This document shows positions 1 through 9,723 of a stretch of 64,000 bases of DNA, piece by piece. A model generated the notes under the pieces. It was not told where the DNA came from. It was given only the letters and a program-made list of their open reading frames with translations, and made no database searches. This DNA is from Geminicoccaceae bacterium (lineage in GTDB: Bacteria > Pseudomonadota > Alphaproteobacteria > Geminicoccales > Geminicoccaceae), in assembly GCA_028279345.1 (NCBI GenBank), contig JANQNY010000030.1, forward strand, positions 62,001 to 126,000, in the 5' to 3' direction. Numbering within the stretch: the first letter of the stretch is position 1; each line of letters opens with the position of its first letter. The translations under genes were made by a program, and so were the position numbers.

Positions 1-2118
1 CGGGCCGGCGACAGCCGCTACATCTTGGAGCCCAACGTCAAGGACGGCGAAGGCGGGCTGCGCGACCTGCAGCTGATCGTCTGGCTCGCGCGGTTCTTCT
101 ACGATACCCAGCGCATCGAGGACCTTGTGCATCACAACATGCTCGATGCGCGGGAGCTCCAGACCTACCGGACGGCGCAGAGCTTCCTCTGGGCCGTCCG
201 CTGCCACCTCCACTACCTCACCGGACGCGCCGAAGAGCGCCTCACCTTCGACCTGCAGATGGAGGTGGGTGAGCGCATGGGCTATCGCGCCCGGCACCGG
301 CTCGACGGCGTCGAGCGGTTCATGAAGCGCTTCTACCTGGTGGCCAAGGAGGTAGCCGTCCTCACCGAAACCGTGGCCGGCACGCTACGCGACGAGCACC
401 GGTCCGCACGCCGCTTGGCGCTGCCGAGCCTGCGCCGTGGACGGCGGTTGCTCGACGGCGTGGTGCTCCGCGACGGGCATATCGATGTCGATGACCCCGA
501 GCGCTTCACCAAGAACCCGGTCGACATTCTCAAGCTGTTTCAGCTCGCTGACGCGCATGACGCGACGATCCGCCCGCACGCGCTGCGCGGCGCCAAGCGC
601 GGCGTGCGCGCGATCACGGCCGAGGTGCGCGACCGGGCCGAGGCGCAAGAGCTGATTGTCGGGCTGATCACGGCCTCGAAGCGCGCGTCCCGGACGCTCG
701 GCGGGCTCAACGCGATCGGCGCGCTCGGGCGCTTCGTCCCTGAATTTCGCCGGATCGTCGCGCTGATGGAGCACAACCTCTACCACGCCTACACGGCGGA
801 CAAGCATACGCTTCGCGTGATCGGCCAGCTCGACGCCATTGCCGCAGGCGAGCTGGTCCAGGAGTTGCCCGCGTGCACCGAGGCGCTGCAGCACATCGCC
901 TCCAAGGCCGATCTTTATCTGGCGGCGTTCTTTCACGACGCCGGCAAGGGAAGCAAAGGCAACCATGCGGCTGTAGGCGAGCAGCTGGCGACGCGCGCAC
1001 TCGAGCGGTGGGGCCAGCCGGGCGAGCGCATCGAGACGGTCGCCTGGCTGGTTCGACACCACCTCTTGATGACTTCCACGGCGTTTTCTAGGGATCTTGA
1101 GGACCCGAAGACGGTGCAGGACTTCGTGCAGGTGGTGCAGTCGCCCGAGCGCTTGCGCCTGCTCCTCCTGCTGACAGTGGCTGACATCAGGGCGGTCAGT
1201 CCGACAAGCTGGAACGGTTGGAAGGCGCAGCTGCTCCGCGCGCTGTTCCGCGCCGCCGAGAACGCCATGCTGGCCGGCGACGTCGTGCAGACGCGGCGCC
1301 ACATGGTCGCCGAGGCAAAAGACCAGCTTCGCGCTCAGCTGCTGGCGGCCCCGCCGCCGGGCTGGGGCGAGGAGGCGATCGAAGCCTATCTGCGCCGCCA
1401 CGATCCGCGCTACTGGCTGGGCTTCGGCACGACCGAGCACGACCTGCACGCCCGGCTGATCGCGCGGGTGGAGAACCATGAGGAGCTCTCGGGACTGCAG
1501 CTCACGATCGATCGCGTCAACGACCGCACGGAGCTCGTGCTCTACGCGCCCGATCACCCGGGACTGTTCATGGAGGTGGCCGGCGCCCTCGCGCTCGCCG
1601 GTGCGAGCATTCTCGACGCACGCATCTTCACCACCACCGACAGCATGGCGCTCGACAGCTTCGGCCTCCAGGACGCCGTCACCGGTGGTGCCGTCGACGA
1701 GCCGCGGCGGCTCGAGCGCATCCGCAAGACGGTCACCGACGCGATCGCCGGACGCATCCACCTCGCGCGAGCACTCGCCGAACGGGGTCCTCCGCCCGCG
1801 CGCACCGACGTTTTCAAGGTTACGCCGCGTGTTCTCATCGACAACGGCGCGAGCCGCACGCACACCGTGGTCGAGATCAACGGGCGCGACCGCCCAGGCC
1901 TCCTGTTCGACCTCACGCGTGTCCTCCGAGACCTAGGCCTCGTCATCTCGAGCGCGCACATCACCACCTTCGGCGAGCGCGCGGTCGACACGATCTATCT
2001 CAAGGACGTGTTCGGCATGAAGCTGACCACGCCGGCGAAGCTCGAGAAGCTGCGCACGAGCCTGCTTGCCGTCCTGGAGCCGCCGTCGGCCGGGGACGGA
2101 CGCGCCGACCACCCTTGA
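1..2118 (+). CDS. glnD: Bifunctional uridylyltransferase/uridylyl-removing enzyme GlnD (5' truncated)
   Basis: GlnD senses glutamine and adds or removes UMP on PII proteins, controlling nitrogen assimilation. The reading frame is open from base 1 and the first visible residues (RAGDSRYILEPNVKDGEGGLRD) match the end of the GlnD nucleotidyltransferase domain, so the gene begins upstream of the window; about 705 codons are present against roughly 900-930 in full-length proteins. Visible parts are a GlnD linker, an HD phosphohydrolase domain with FFHDAGKGSKG near residue 311, and two C-terminal ACT domains (near residues 505-560 and 620-690, motifs DHPGLF and DRPGLL) that bind glutamine. The next gene starts with a TTG overlapping this stop codon, indicating translational coupling to murJ. 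Confidence 0.95.
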   Translation, partial: RAGDSRYILEPNVKDGEGGLRDLQLIVWLARFFYDTQRIEDLVHHNMLDARELQTYRTAQSFLWAVRCHLHYLTGRAEERLTFDLQMEVGERMGYRARHRLDGVERFMKRFYLVAKEVAVLTETVAGTLRDEHRSARRLALPSLRRGRRLLDGVVLRDGHIDVDDPERFTKNPVDILKLFQLADAHDATIRPHALRGAKRGVRAITAEVRDRAEAQELIVGLITASKRASRTLGGLNAIGALGRFVPEFRRIVALMEHNLYHAYTADKHTLRVIGQLDAIAAGELVQELPACTEALQHIASKADLYLAAFFHDAGKGSKGNHAAVGEQLATRALERWGQPGERIETVAWLVRHHLLMTSTAFSRDLEDPKTVQDFVQVVQSPERLRLLLLLTVADIRAVSPTSWNGWKAQLLRALFRAAENAMLAGDVVQTRRHMVAEAKDQLRAQLLAAPPPGWGEEAIEAYLRRHDPRYWLGFGTTEHDLHARLIARVENHEELSGLQLTIDRVNDRTELVLYAPDHPGLFMEVAGALALAGASILDARIFTTTDSMALDSFGLQDAVTGGAVDEPRRLERIRKTVTDAIAGRIHLARALAERGPPPARTDVFKVTPRVLIDNGASRTHTVVEINGRDRPGLLFDLTRVLRDLGLVISSAHITTFGERAVDTIYLKDVFGMKLTTPAKLEKLRTSLLAVLEPPSAGDGRADHP

Positions 2119-3653
2119 ACCTCGTCCGCGCCGCTGCTGTCGTCGGCTCGAACACCATGCTCTCGCGGGTGCTGGGCTTCGTCCGCGACGTCATGATCGC
2201 CAATGTGCTCGGCGCGGGTGTCGCCTCCGACGCCTTCTTCGTGGCCTTCAAGCTCGCCAATTTCCTCCGCCGCATCTTCGCCGAGGGTGCCTTCAACGCT
2301 GCCTTTGTCCCCCTGTTCGCGCGCGCCCTGACGCGTGAGGGCGCCGATGCCGCACGAAGCTTCGCGAAGCAGGCCCTCACGATCCTTGCGCTCGTGCTGC
2401 TCGTGATCGTCCTTCTCGCCGAGCTGTTCATGCCGCAGCTCGTGGGCGTTCTCGCCGCGGGCTACGCACCCGACGACCCGCGTTTGGCGCTCGCCATCGA
2501 GCTCAGCTACGTCACCTTCCCCTACATCCTCTTCATCTCGCTCGCGGCGCTCTACTCAGGTGTGCTCAACGCGCTCGGGAAGTTTGGCGCAGCCGCCTTC
2601 GCGCCCGTGCTGCTCAACCTGGTGCTCATCACTGCGCTTCTGATCGCGCAGCGCCAGCCGGACGGTGCGGCGCACGCGCTCGCCTGGGCCGTCGCCGTGG
2701 CCGGCGTGCTGCAGCTTGCCTGGGTGGCGCGGGGCGCCTCCCGCGAAGGCTATGCCCTCGGCCTCGTCCGTCCTCGCCTGACGCCACGGCTCCGCCGGCT
2801 AGGCGTCTTGATCGTGCCCGGCGCGATCGGCGCCGGCGTTATGCAGATCAACATGCTGGTCGATCTCTGGTTCGCCTCACACCTGCCGGCGGGCGCGCAG
2901 TCCTACCTGTTTTACGCGGATCGGCTCAACCAGCTGCCCCTCGGCGTCATCGGCATCGCTGTGGGCACGGCACTCTTGCCCCTGTTGAGCCGCGAGCTGG
3001 GCGCCGGCAACAAGGCCGGCGCACGTGCCGCGCTCAACCGCGCCATCGACGTCGCCATGCTGTTGACGCTGCCGGCGGCGGCGGCGCTGATCCTCATTGC
3101 GCAGCCGATCGTCATCGGCCTCTTCGAGCGCGGTGCGTTCGACCGCGAGGCCAGCCTCGCCGTCGCGGCGACCGTCCAGGCCTTTGCCTTGGGGCTCCCG
3201 GCCTACGTGCTGGTCAAGATCCTCGCACCCGGCTTCTTCGCCCGCGAGGATACGCGTACGCCTGTCTTCGTCGCTGCCATCGCGCTTATAGCCAACGTCG
3301 TCTTCATCCTCCTCTTGATCGACACGCTGGCCCATGTCGGGATCGCGCTCGCCACGGCACTCGCCAACTGGCTCAACGTTACGTGCCTGGGGCTGCTCCT
3401 GTGGCGGGCCGGCCTACTAGCACCAGACCGACGGCTGCTCGTCGGATTGGTGAAATCGGCGGCGGCGACCGCGGTGATAGCGGCCGTGCTGGTTTGGCTG
3501 GTTCCGCTCACGAGCGACCTCAGCGCGCTGCCACGCTTGGGAGTCCTGGTGGCGGCCGGTGTCGCCGGCTTCGCCATCGCCGCGATGCTCCTGGGCGCCG
3601 TGCCGCACGAGCTGCGCGGTGCCCTGAGGCGGCGTTTGGCGTCCGGCGGCTGA
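2115..3653 (+). CDS. murJ: Lipid II flippase MurJ (MviN)
   Basis: MurJ flips the peptidoglycan precursor lipid II across the inner membrane. The 512-residue product has the family's usual length, begins NLVRAAAVVGSNTMLSRVLGFVRDV, and carries about 14 hydrophobic segments. The conserved N-terminal motif GAGVASDAFFVAFKLANFLRR and RIFAEGAFNAAFVP are clear. The TTG start at 2115 overlaps the glnD stop as TTGA. The neighbours glnD upstream and trpS downstream are the normal alphaproteobacterial arrangement. Confidence 0.95.
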   Translation: MNLVRAAAVVGSNTMLSRVLGFVRDVMIANVLGAGVASDAFFVAFKLANFLRRIFAEGAFNAAFVPLFARALTREGADAARSFAKQALTILALVLLVIVLLAELFMPQLVGVLAAGYAPDDPRLALAIELSYVTFPYILFISLAALYSGVLNALGKFGAAAFAPVLLNLVLITALLIAQRQPDGAAHALAWAVAVAGVLQLAWVARGASREGYALGLVRPRLTPRLRRLGVLIVPGAIGAGVMQINMLVDLWFASHLPAGAQSYLFYADRLNQLPLGVIGIAVGTALLPLLSRELGAGNKAGARAALNRAIDVAMLLTLPAAAALILIAQPIVIGLFERGAFDREASLAVAATVQAFALGLPAYVLVKILAPGFFAREDTRTPVFVAAIALIANVVFILLLIDTLAHVGIALATALANWLNVTCLGLLLWRAGLLAPDRRLLVGLVKSAAATAVIAAVLVWLVPLTSDLSALPRLGVLVAAGVAGFAIAAMLLGAVPHELRGALRRRLASGG

Positions 3654-3737
3654 CCGCGCCCGGCCTTGCTTGACGCTCCGCCGGCTTTGTGCGCAAACGC
3701 GCGGGCTCTCGGACTGCAGTGGAAGGCTGGTGGGCGG

Positions 3738-4742
3738 ATGACGGGCCGGATCTTCTCGGGCGTGCAACCTACGCACGGACTTCATCTGGGGAACTATCTG
3801 GGCGCCATCCGCAATTGGGTGACGCTGCAGGACGAGTACGACTGCATCTACTGCATCGTCGACCTGCACGCGCTGACCCAGATGCAGGACCCGGAGGCGA
3901 TGCGCGCCAACACGCGCGAGGTGGCCGCCGCGCTCCTGGCGGCCGGCATCGACCCCGCGCGCTCGATCCTCTTCGTGCAGAGCAACGTCCAGGCCCACAC
4001 CGAACTCTGCTGGTTCTTCAACTGCGTCACGCCGATGGGCTGGCTCAATCGCATGACGCAGTTCAAGGAAAAGGCCGGGAAGAACCGGGAGAACGCGCCC
4101 GTCGGCCTGTTCGACTACCCCGTTCTGCAGGCCGCCGACATTCTGGCTTACAAGGCGACGCACGTCCCGGTCGGCGAGGACCAGAAACAGCACCTGGAGC
4201 TGTCGCGCGACATCGCCGGCGCCTTCAATCGCAAGTTCGCCGACGGCTTCTTCCCGCTGCCGGAACCCCTCATCCTCGGTGAGGCCACGCGGGTGATGTC
4301 GCTGCGTGACGGCACCAAGAAGATGAGCAAGTCCGACCCATCGGACATGTCGCGGCTCAACCTCACCGATGGCCCGGACGCGATCGCGCTGAAGCTGCAA
4401 AAGGCCAAGTCGGACTCGATCGACGGCCTGAGCCTCGATGCCGAGCAGCGTCCCGAGGCCACGAACTTGCTCACCATCTACGCGGCGCTCGCCGAGCGGC
4501 CCGTCGCCGACGTCGCGGCGGCGCACGCGGGCACGCAGTTCTCGAGCTTCAAGCGCCAGCTCGCGGACCTCGCCGTCGAGCGGCTGGGCGCGATGGCTGC
4601 GGAGATGCGACGCCTGCTTGCGGATCCCGGCCAAATCGATGCCGTCCTCGCCGACGGCGCGGAACGCGCCCGGGCGGTCACCGAGCCGATCATGGACGAG
4701 GTCCGCGAGCGGATCGGCTTCCTCACCCCGCGGTGCGGCTGA
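3738..4742 (+). CDS. trpS: Tryptophan--tRNA ligase
   Basis: Cytosolic class Ic aminoacyl-tRNA synthetase charging tRNA-Trp. The protein begins [22 protein letters not shown], which contains the HIGH-like signature (THGLHLGN), and has the KMSKS loop as [10 protein letters not shown] near residue 195. The length of 334 residues is normal. The reading frame stays open upstream to 3666, but the ATG at 3738 gives the family-conserved N-terminus, so it is preferred. It lies 84 bases after murJ and about 20 before the DUF2333 gene. Confidence 0.95.
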   Translation: MTGRIFSGVQPTHGLHLGNYLGAIRNWVTLQDEYDCIYCIVDLHALTQMQDPEAMRANTREVAAALLAAGIDPARSILFVQSNVQAHTELCWFFNCVTPMGWLNRMTQFKEKAGKNRENAPVGLFDYPVLQAADILAYKATHVPVGEDQKQHLELSRDIAGAFNRKFADGFFPLPEPLILGEATRVMSLRDGTKKMSKSDPSDMSRLNLTDGPDAIALKLQKAKSDSIDGLSLDAEQRPEATNLLTIYAALAERPVADVAAAHAGTQFSSFKRQLADLAVERLGAMAAEMRRLLADPGQIDAVLADGAERARAVTEPIMDEVRERIGFLTPRCG

Positions 4743-4762
4743 GCGGATAGGAGGAGCGTAGC

Positions 4763-5695
4763 ATGGCCGATGCCGCGCGCCGCTGGTTCCGACGGCTGCT
4801 GATCTGGCCGTTGGCGCTCGTGCTGCTCATCGCACTCTACTATGCGATCGGTGGCCACTTCGCCCATTCGATCGACGACGATCCTCGATTCGCTGCGGAT
4901 GTGGTCACGCCGGATGGCGGTTCTGCGACGGTCGCGGTCGTCGCCGCGCTGATGACCCGCGAGGTGGACACCAACGGTTGGGTCGCCAACGACCCGATGA
5001 TCTTCCCGTCGCACTTTCTGGACGACATGGCCAACTACCAGCGCGCCCTGATCGGGGCGTCCCGGCGCATGCTGGCCGATGTCGCCACGTGGATCGAAGA
5101 CGGCGTCGAACCGCCGTCTCTCGAAGAGGCGCGCGCCGAGCTGGCCATGCCTGGCGACCGGTGGGCCTTCGATCTGTCGACCTCATGGCGCCCCCAGCCG
5201 ACCACGGAGCAGGCCTACCGCGCGAGTGTTGCGGCCCTGGAGCGCTTCAATGCAGAAATCTCCAGCGGCAGCGTGACGCTGGCCTACGCGCCCATGTCGT
5301 TCGCGGCCACACTGAACCGGTTCGCCAGCGAGCTGGACGATGCCGTGGCGACCGCTCACGCGCACGTGGACGCTCACGGCGGGAAGTGGCTGAACACGTC
5401 GGCCGACGATCTTTTCATGCGCACCAAGGGCCTACTCTATGCGCAGCACGCGCTGCTCGAAGGGCTCGCGCACGACTTCCAGACGACGGTCAGCGCGCCC
5501 AATGCGGCGGGCGCCGTGTCGGACGCGCAGGCGGCGCTCGAGGCGGGCCTGGAGCTGGGGCCATGGCTGGTCCTCAACGGCGACGCGGACGGGCAATTTC
5601 GGCCGAGCCATCTTTCAGCACAGGCGGCCTTTGCGCAGCGTGCGGCGGAGGCACTACGGCTGCTGGCCCGCACCATCGATGGCGGCACGACTTGA
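4763..5695 (+). CDS. DUF2333 family inner-membrane protein
   Basis: A 310-residue protein of unknown function with one N-terminal membrane anchor (LLIWPLALVLLIALYYAIGG, residues 13-32) and a large soluble, probably periplasmic part. The conserved block REVDTNGWVANDPMIFPS around residues 66-85 is typical of DUF2333. An upstream AGGAG lies 8 bases before the ATG. It sits between trpS and nfuA on the same strand and is probably part of that transcript. No catalytic motif is visible. Confidence 0.8.
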   Translation: MADAARRWFRRLLIWPLALVLLIALYYAIGGHFAHSIDDDPRFAADVVTPDGGSATVAVVAALMTREVDTNGWVANDPMIFPSHFLDDMANYQRALIGASRRMLADVATWIEDGVEPPSLEEARAELAMPGDRWAFDLSTSWRPQPTTEQAYRASVAALERFNAEISSGSVTLAYAPMSFAATLNRFASELDDAVATAHAHVDAHGGKWLNTSADDLFMRTKGLLYAQHALLEGLAHDFQTTVSAPNAAGAVSDAQAALEAGLELGPWLVLNGDADGQFRPSHLSAQAAFAQRAAEALRLLARTIDGGTT

Positions 5696-5747
5696 AGCTT
5701 GCCGCCGCTGGCGCCATGTTGCGGCCAGTAACGGGTGAGAGAGCGAC

Positions 5748-6305
5748 ATGTTCATCCAGACGGAAGCGACGCCCAATCCGGCCAGCATGAAGTTCCTGCC
5801 CGGACGCGTCGTGATGGAGCAGGGAGTGGTCGACTTCACCGACGCCGACACGGCAGCGGACGCTTCGCCACTGGCGAGCCGTCTGTTCTCGGTCGACGGC
5901 GTGAGCGGTGTCTATCTGGGCCACGACTTCATCACGGTCAGCAAGCTCGAGGCAACCGACTGGCACCAGCTCAAGCCCTCGGTGCTGGGCGCCATCATGG
6001 AACACTTCATGAGCGGCGATCCGAACGTCACGGCAAGCACGACGGCGGAAGAGCCGGCGACGAGCGATGACGACGACGAGACCGTCCGCACGATCAAGGA
6101 GCTGATCGCCACCCGCGTGCGCCCGGCGGTAGCTCAAGATGGCGGCGACATCGTCTTCCACGGCTTCGAGCGCGGCGTCGTCTATCTGCACATGCGAGGC
6201 GCCTGCTCCGGCTGTCCGAGTTCTGTCGTGACCTTGAAGAACGGCATCGAGAATCTCTTGCGCTACTACGTTCCCGAGGTCGTCGAGGTCCGCGCGCTCG
6301 ACTGA
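5748..6305 (+). CDS. NifU-family Fe-S carrier protein (Nfu/NfuA type)
   Basis: A 185-residue scaffold or carrier that delivers Fe-S clusters to client enzymes. The N-terminal Nfu_N domain (residues 1-87) starts MFIQTEATPNPASMKFLPG, the signature of the alphaproteobacterial/mitochondrial NFU1 class. The C-terminal NifU domain (about residues 108-180) holds the cluster-binding CxxC as GACSGCPSS. The length fits the family. It precedes tsaB by 12 bases. miaB, an Fe-S enzyme, is encoded about 2 kb downstream and could be a client; that link is inference. Confidence 0.93.
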   Translation: MFIQTEATPNPASMKFLPGRVVMEQGVVDFTDADTAADASPLASRLFSVDGVSGVYLGHDFITVSKLEATDWHQLKPSVLGAIMEHFMSGDPNVTASTTAEEPATSDDDDETVRTIKELIATRVRPAVAQDGGDIVFHGFERGVVYLHMRGACSGCPSSVVTLKNGIENLLRYYVPEVVEVRALD

Positions 6306-6317
6306 GGCGACACGCGC

Positions 6318-6965
6318 ATGCGGCGGCTCGCGTTCGACTGCTCGGGCGATTTCCGCTCGGTGGCCGTATCGACCGATGGCGTCGTTCATGTCGAGCGAGC
6401 CGAAGAGGGTTCGAGGTCGCATGCCGAGCGGCTCGTGCCGCTCATGAATGACGCGTTGGCGGCCGCGCGCTGGTCTTGGCAGGATATCGACGAGCTTGTC
6501 GTCGCCACCGGACCCGGCAGTTTCACCGGCATCCGTATCGCCGTCGCTGCCGCGCGGGCACTGGCCTTGGCCCTGGATCGCCGGGTGCGTGCCGTCTCGA
6601 CGCTCCGCGCTCTGTTGGCGGTCGCCGGGCAGGACTGCACGATCGCCGCCATCGACGCCCGCCGAGGCGGCGTCTACTACGCGCTGCCCGATGGCCCGGA
6701 GAGAGCGGGCGACGTGACCATCTCCACCGCCACACCGGACGCTGCGGCGAGCATGGCGGCGCGCCCGCTGGTGGCGATCGGGTCGGGGGCTCGCCTCGTC
6801 TGTGACGCGGCGGGCGAAGGACAGGTGTTGGAGGCCCCCTTGCGCGCCAGTGCGCTCGTCGCCTGCGCCGTCGCCGATGCCGCCGGCGGACAAGTAGCCG
6901 TCGATGGCGGCGCCGTCCGGCCCGTCTACCTGCGCGCCGCCGATGCGGTGCCGAGGGCGGCCTGA
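6318..6965 (+). CDS. tsaB: tRNA t6A biosynthesis protein TsaB
   Basis: TsaB is the non-catalytic partner of TsaD in N6-threonylcarbamoyladenosine synthesis on ANN-decoding tRNAs. The 215-residue product has the ASKHA fold start (MRRLAFDCSGDFRSVAV) and the hallmark GPGSFTGIRI at residues 71-80. It is followed after two bases by rimI, a very common bacterial pairing. Confidence 0.92.
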   Translation: MRRLAFDCSGDFRSVAVSTDGVVHVERAEEGSRSHAERLVPLMNDALAAARWSWQDIDELVVATGPGSFTGIRIAVAAARALALALDRRVRAVSTLRALLAVAGQDCTIAAIDARRGGVYYALPDGPERAGDVTISTATPDAAASMAARPLVAIGSGARLVCDAAGEGQVLEAPLRASALVACAVADAAGGQVAVDGGAVRPVYLRAADAVPRAA

Positions 6966-6967
6966 TC

Positions 6968-7465
6968 GTGGCTGCCGAACTCGAGCCGCCGGCCTACGCC
7001 GTGCATCTCGCGGGCCCGTTCGATCTCGGACGGCTGGCGAAGCTCCATCGTAGCTGCTTCGATGACCCCTGGACGAAGACGGATCTGGCGCACCTTCTGG
7101 CCCTGCCCGGCGGCCTCGGCCTCATCGTCCGGACCGAGGGACTGCGACGGTTGGGCTTCGAAACGCGGCGATCGATCGGCTTCAGCCTCTGCCGCGTCGC
7201 GCGCGACGAGAGCGAGCTCCTATCGCTCGGCGTCGCGCCTTGGGCGCGACGGCTCGGAATTGGCACGCTGCTCGTCCGCGATTCCACGCGTCGCTGCCAG
7301 ATGGCAGGTGCCCAACGCATGTTCTTGGAAGTCGCCGTCGATAACCCGGAAGCCCATGCGCTTTACCGGCAGGAGGGCTTTGAAGAGGTTGGCCGTCGCG
7401 AAGGATACTACCGTCGAGCGAACGGCCAACGAGTGACGGCGGTAACGATGCGCGCAGACCTTTGA
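6968..7465 (+). CDS. rimI: GNAT N-acetyltransferase, RimI type
   Basis: Probable N-alpha-acetyltransferase acting on ribosomal protein S18 or a related substrate. The 165-residue GNAT protein has the acetyl-CoA loop VAPWARRLGIGTLL near residue 90 and the C-terminal motif FLEVAVDNPEAHALYRQEGFEEVGRREGYY. The GTG start follows the tsaB stop after two bases, which supports the RimI assignment over a generic acetyltransferase. The substrate cannot be proven from sequence. Confidence 0.88.
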   Translation: MAAELEPPAYAVHLAGPFDLGRLAKLHRSCFDDPWTKTDLAHLLALPGGLGLIVRTEGLRRLGFETRRSIGFSLCRVARDESELLSLGVAPWARRLGIGTLLVRDSTRRCQMAGAQRMFLEVAVDNPEAHALYRQEGFEEVGRREGYYRRANGQRVTAVTMRADL

Positions 7466-7481
7466 AGCCGAGCTTATCGAT

Positions 7482-7718
7482 TCATCGTTCATATTTGCGC
7501 ACGATTACGGAACAGCAGCCGTCTTCGAGCGTCCGCTCTTCTAGCACCTCGTAACCATGATCCTTAAGGCTTTGCGGAACGTTGCGACGTGCCTCGGCGC
7601 CGCGCAGGCGAATCATCAACAGGTCGCCCGGAGCGAGTTTTTCGAGCATCAGCTTCGTTTTTACGAGTGTCATCGGGCAGAGTTCGCCCGTGATATCGAG
7701 GGTGTACTCAACCTTCAT
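7482..7718 (-). CDS. TusA-like sulfurtransferase
   Basis: A 78-residue SirA/TusA/YeeD-fold protein that carries persulfide sulfur. The conserved motif is GELCPMTLVKTKLMLEKL, with the predicted active cysteine in CPMT. A longer reading frame reaches 7781, but the internal ATG at 7718 gives the normal N-terminus (MKVEYTLDITGELCP). It is convergent with rimI and divergent from mucR. The partner sulfur acceptor is unknown; tRNA 2-thiolation or sulfur oxidation are the options for the family. Confidence 0.88.
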   Translation of the reverse strand: MKVEYTLDITGELCPMTLVKTKLMLEKLAPGDLLMIRLRGAEARRNVPQSLKDHGYEVLEERTLEDGCCSVIVRKYER

Positions 7719-7760
7719 GACAATCGATTGCTTTGCAAGGCAGGTTAACAAAAAAAGGGG

Positions 7761-7790
7761 TTGCACGACCGCTATAGCCAAATATATATC
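7761..7790 (+). promoter_or_regulatory. Putative sigma70-type promoter of mucR
   Basis: TTGCAC at 7761-7766 is followed after 16-18 bases by an AT-only run (TATATATC, 7783-7790) that can serve as the -10. The distance to the mucR ATG at 7836 is about 45 bases. The preceding TTAACAAAAAAA stretch (about 7745-7756) is also unusually AT-rich for this genome; MucR proteins favour AT-rich DNA, so autoregulation is possible but inferred. Confidence 0.5.
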
Positions 7791-7835
7791 TGCGATGTTC
7801 CACTGCCAAGCGCGTCATACCAGGATCAATCAACG

Positions 7836-8249
7836 ATGACGGAAAAGATGAGCCAGAACGAGTTGCTGGCACTCACGACGGAGGTCGCGTCTTCCCACGT
7901 CTCCAACAACACCGTGCCGGTCGGGGACGTGCCGGAACTGATCAAACAGATCTATACGAGCTTGGCCGCGCTGGGCGCTCCGGCGGAGGAGGAGCCGGCG
8001 GAAAAGCCAACCCCGGCGGTGCCGATCAAGCGTTCGGTCACTGACGAGTACATCGTGTGCCTCGAAGATGGTAAGAAGCTGAAAATGCTGAAGAGGCATT
8101 TGAAGACTCGCTACAACATGTCTCCCGATGACTATCGCAAGCGGTGGGGCCTGCCCGACGACTACCCGATGGTGGCGCCCGCTTACGCGAAGCAGCGCAG
8201 CAACCTCGCCAAGAAGATCGGTCTGGGGACCAAGCCGCGGGCGCGCTGA
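7836..8249 (+). CDS. MucR/Ros family zinc-finger transcriptional regulator
   Basis: A 137-residue global regulator of the alphaproteobacterial Ros/MucR family, which binds AT-rich promoters and controls exopolysaccharide, motility and cell-cycle genes in relatives. The N-terminal oligomerisation region is followed by the prokaryotic Cys2His2 finger: CLEDGKKLKMLKRHLKTRY and then YRKRWGLPDDYPMVAPAYAKQRSNLAKKIGLG. Only the first cysteine of the pair is a Cys (IVCLEDG), so the finger is of the variant type found in several MucR proteins. The start at 7836 is preferred to an upstream in-frame ATG at 7761, which overlaps the predicted promoter. Confidence 0.92.
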   Translation: MTEKMSQNELLALTTEVASSHVSNNTVPVGDVPELIKQIYTSLAALGAPAEEEPAEKPTPAVPIKRSVTDEYIVCLEDGKKLKMLKRHLKTRYNMSPDDYRKRWGLPDDYPMVAPAYAKQRSNLAKKIGLGTKPRAR

Positions 8250-8350
8250 GCGCTCGCGCATCGCTTGACGGCCTGGCCGACGCCCAGTCATAAGACGAGC
8301 ATACGGTCGCGCTGCCGAAGCGCGGCCGCCTTGCTCATTTTGGCTCGGTT

Positions 8351-9718
8351 TTGACAAAGCGGCTGCATATCAAGACTTATGGCTGCCAGATGAACGTCTA
8401 CGATTCGCAGCGGATCGTCGACGTCCTGGCGCCGCATGGCTATGCCCCGACCGACACCGTCGACGATGCGGATCTGGTCGTCGTCAACACCTGCCACATT
8501 CGCGAAAAGGCGGCCGAGAAGGTCTATTCGGAGCTCGGCCGCCTCCGTCAGCTGTCGGGGCGACGCGAAAGTGAGGGCAAGCCCCGATTGTCCTTGGCCG
8601 TGGCGGGCTGCGTAGCGCAGGCCGAAGGCGAGGCGATGGCGCGCCGCGCGCCCTTCTTGGACGTCGTGGTCGGCCCGCAGGGCTATCACCGCCTGCCAGA
8701 GCTGCTCGCGCGGCGCACCCGTGCGTCCGGGTGCGTCGTCGAGACCAGCTTTCCGACCGACAGCAAGTTCGATCATTTGCCCACGGCCGCGTCCCCCGCC
8801 GGGGTCAGCGCGTTCCTCACCGTGCAGGAGGGCTGCGATCGCTTCTGCACGTTCTGCGTCGTGCCGTACACGCGCGGTGCGGAGGACAGCCGGCCGGTGG
8901 CCGCCGTGATCGCCGAGGCAAAGGAGCTAGTCGCCAACGGCGTGCGCGAGTTGACGCTGCTCGGCCAGAACGTCAACGCCTATCACGGCGTGGGACCGGA
9001 CGGTCGCTCTTGGAGCCTTGCCCGGCTGCTCGCGGCGCTCGCCGAGATCGATGGCGTCTGGCGCTTGCGCTACACCACCTCGCACCCCGCCGACATGGCC
9101 GACGATCTGATCCGTGCGCACCGTGAGCTCCCGCAGCTGATGCCCTTCTTGCACCTGCCCGTTCAGGCCGGCTCGGACCGCGTGCTCGAGGCGATGAACC
9201 GCCGAGGCAGTGCCGACGACTATCGGCGGCTTGTGGATCGCCTGCGAAGAGCGCGACCCGACTTGGCGCTCAGCTCCGACTTCATTGTCGGTTTCCCAGG
9301 CGAGAGCGATGCCGATTTCGAGGCAACGCTTGCGCTCGTGCGCGATGTCGGCTTCGCCCAGGCCTTCTCGTTCAAGTACAGCCGGCGACCAGGAACGCCC
9401 GCAGCGGTGCTGCGCGGGCAAGTAGCCGAAGCGGTCAAAGCGGAGCGATTGGACCGGCTGCAGGCGCTCTTGAGCGATCAGCAGCAGTCGTTCAACGCGG
9501 CGTTCGTCGGTCAACAGGTCGAAGTGCTCGTCGATCGACCGGGTCGCAAGCCTGGCCAGGTGGCGGGACGCACGGCCCACCTGCAAGCTGTGCATTTCGA
9601 CGGCCCGGCGACGTTGGTCGGTGGGCGTGCCGTCGTGAAAGTGCTGGCGGCGGAAAGGCACAGCCTTAGGGCGACACGTCCGGCCGCCGACCGCGTAGCC
9701 CTGGGAGCGGTGGCCTGA
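8351..9718 (+). CDS. miaB: tRNA-2-methylthio-N6-dimethylallyladenosine synthase MiaB
   Basis: Radical-SAM methylthiotransferase modifying A37 of tRNAs. In the 455-residue protein the N-terminal UPF0004 domain supplies cysteines in [18 protein letters not shown] and [10 protein letters not shown]. The radical-SAM motif is [17 protein letters not shown] near residue 158-175, and a TRAM domain ends the protein. No start codon precedes the TTG at 8351 in this frame, so TTG initiation seems genuine. It leads the miaB-phoH-ybeY-corC-lnt run. Confidence 0.96.
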   Translation: MTKRLHIKTYGCQMNVYDSQRIVDVLAPHGYAPTDTVDDADLVVVNTCHIREKAAEKVYSELGRLRQLSGRRESEGKPRLSLAVAGCVAQAEGEAMARRAPFLDVVVGPQGYHRLPELLARRTRASGCVVETSFPTDSKFDHLPTAASPAGVSAFLTVQEGCDRFCTFCVVPYTRGAEDSRPVAAVIAEAKELVANGVRELTLLGQNVNAYHGVGPDGRSWSLARLLAALAEIDGVWRLRYTTSHPADMADDLIRAHRELPQLMPFLHLPVQAGSDRVLEAMNRRGSADDYRRLVDRLRRARPDLALSSDFIVGFPGESDADFEATLALVRDVGFAQAFSFKYSRRPGTPAAVLRGQVAEAVKAERLDRLQALLSDQQQSFNAAFVGQQVEVLVDRPGRKPGQVAGRTAHLQAVHFDGPATLVGGRAVVKVLAAERHSLRATRPAADRVALGAVA

Positions 9719-9723
9719 AGCTC

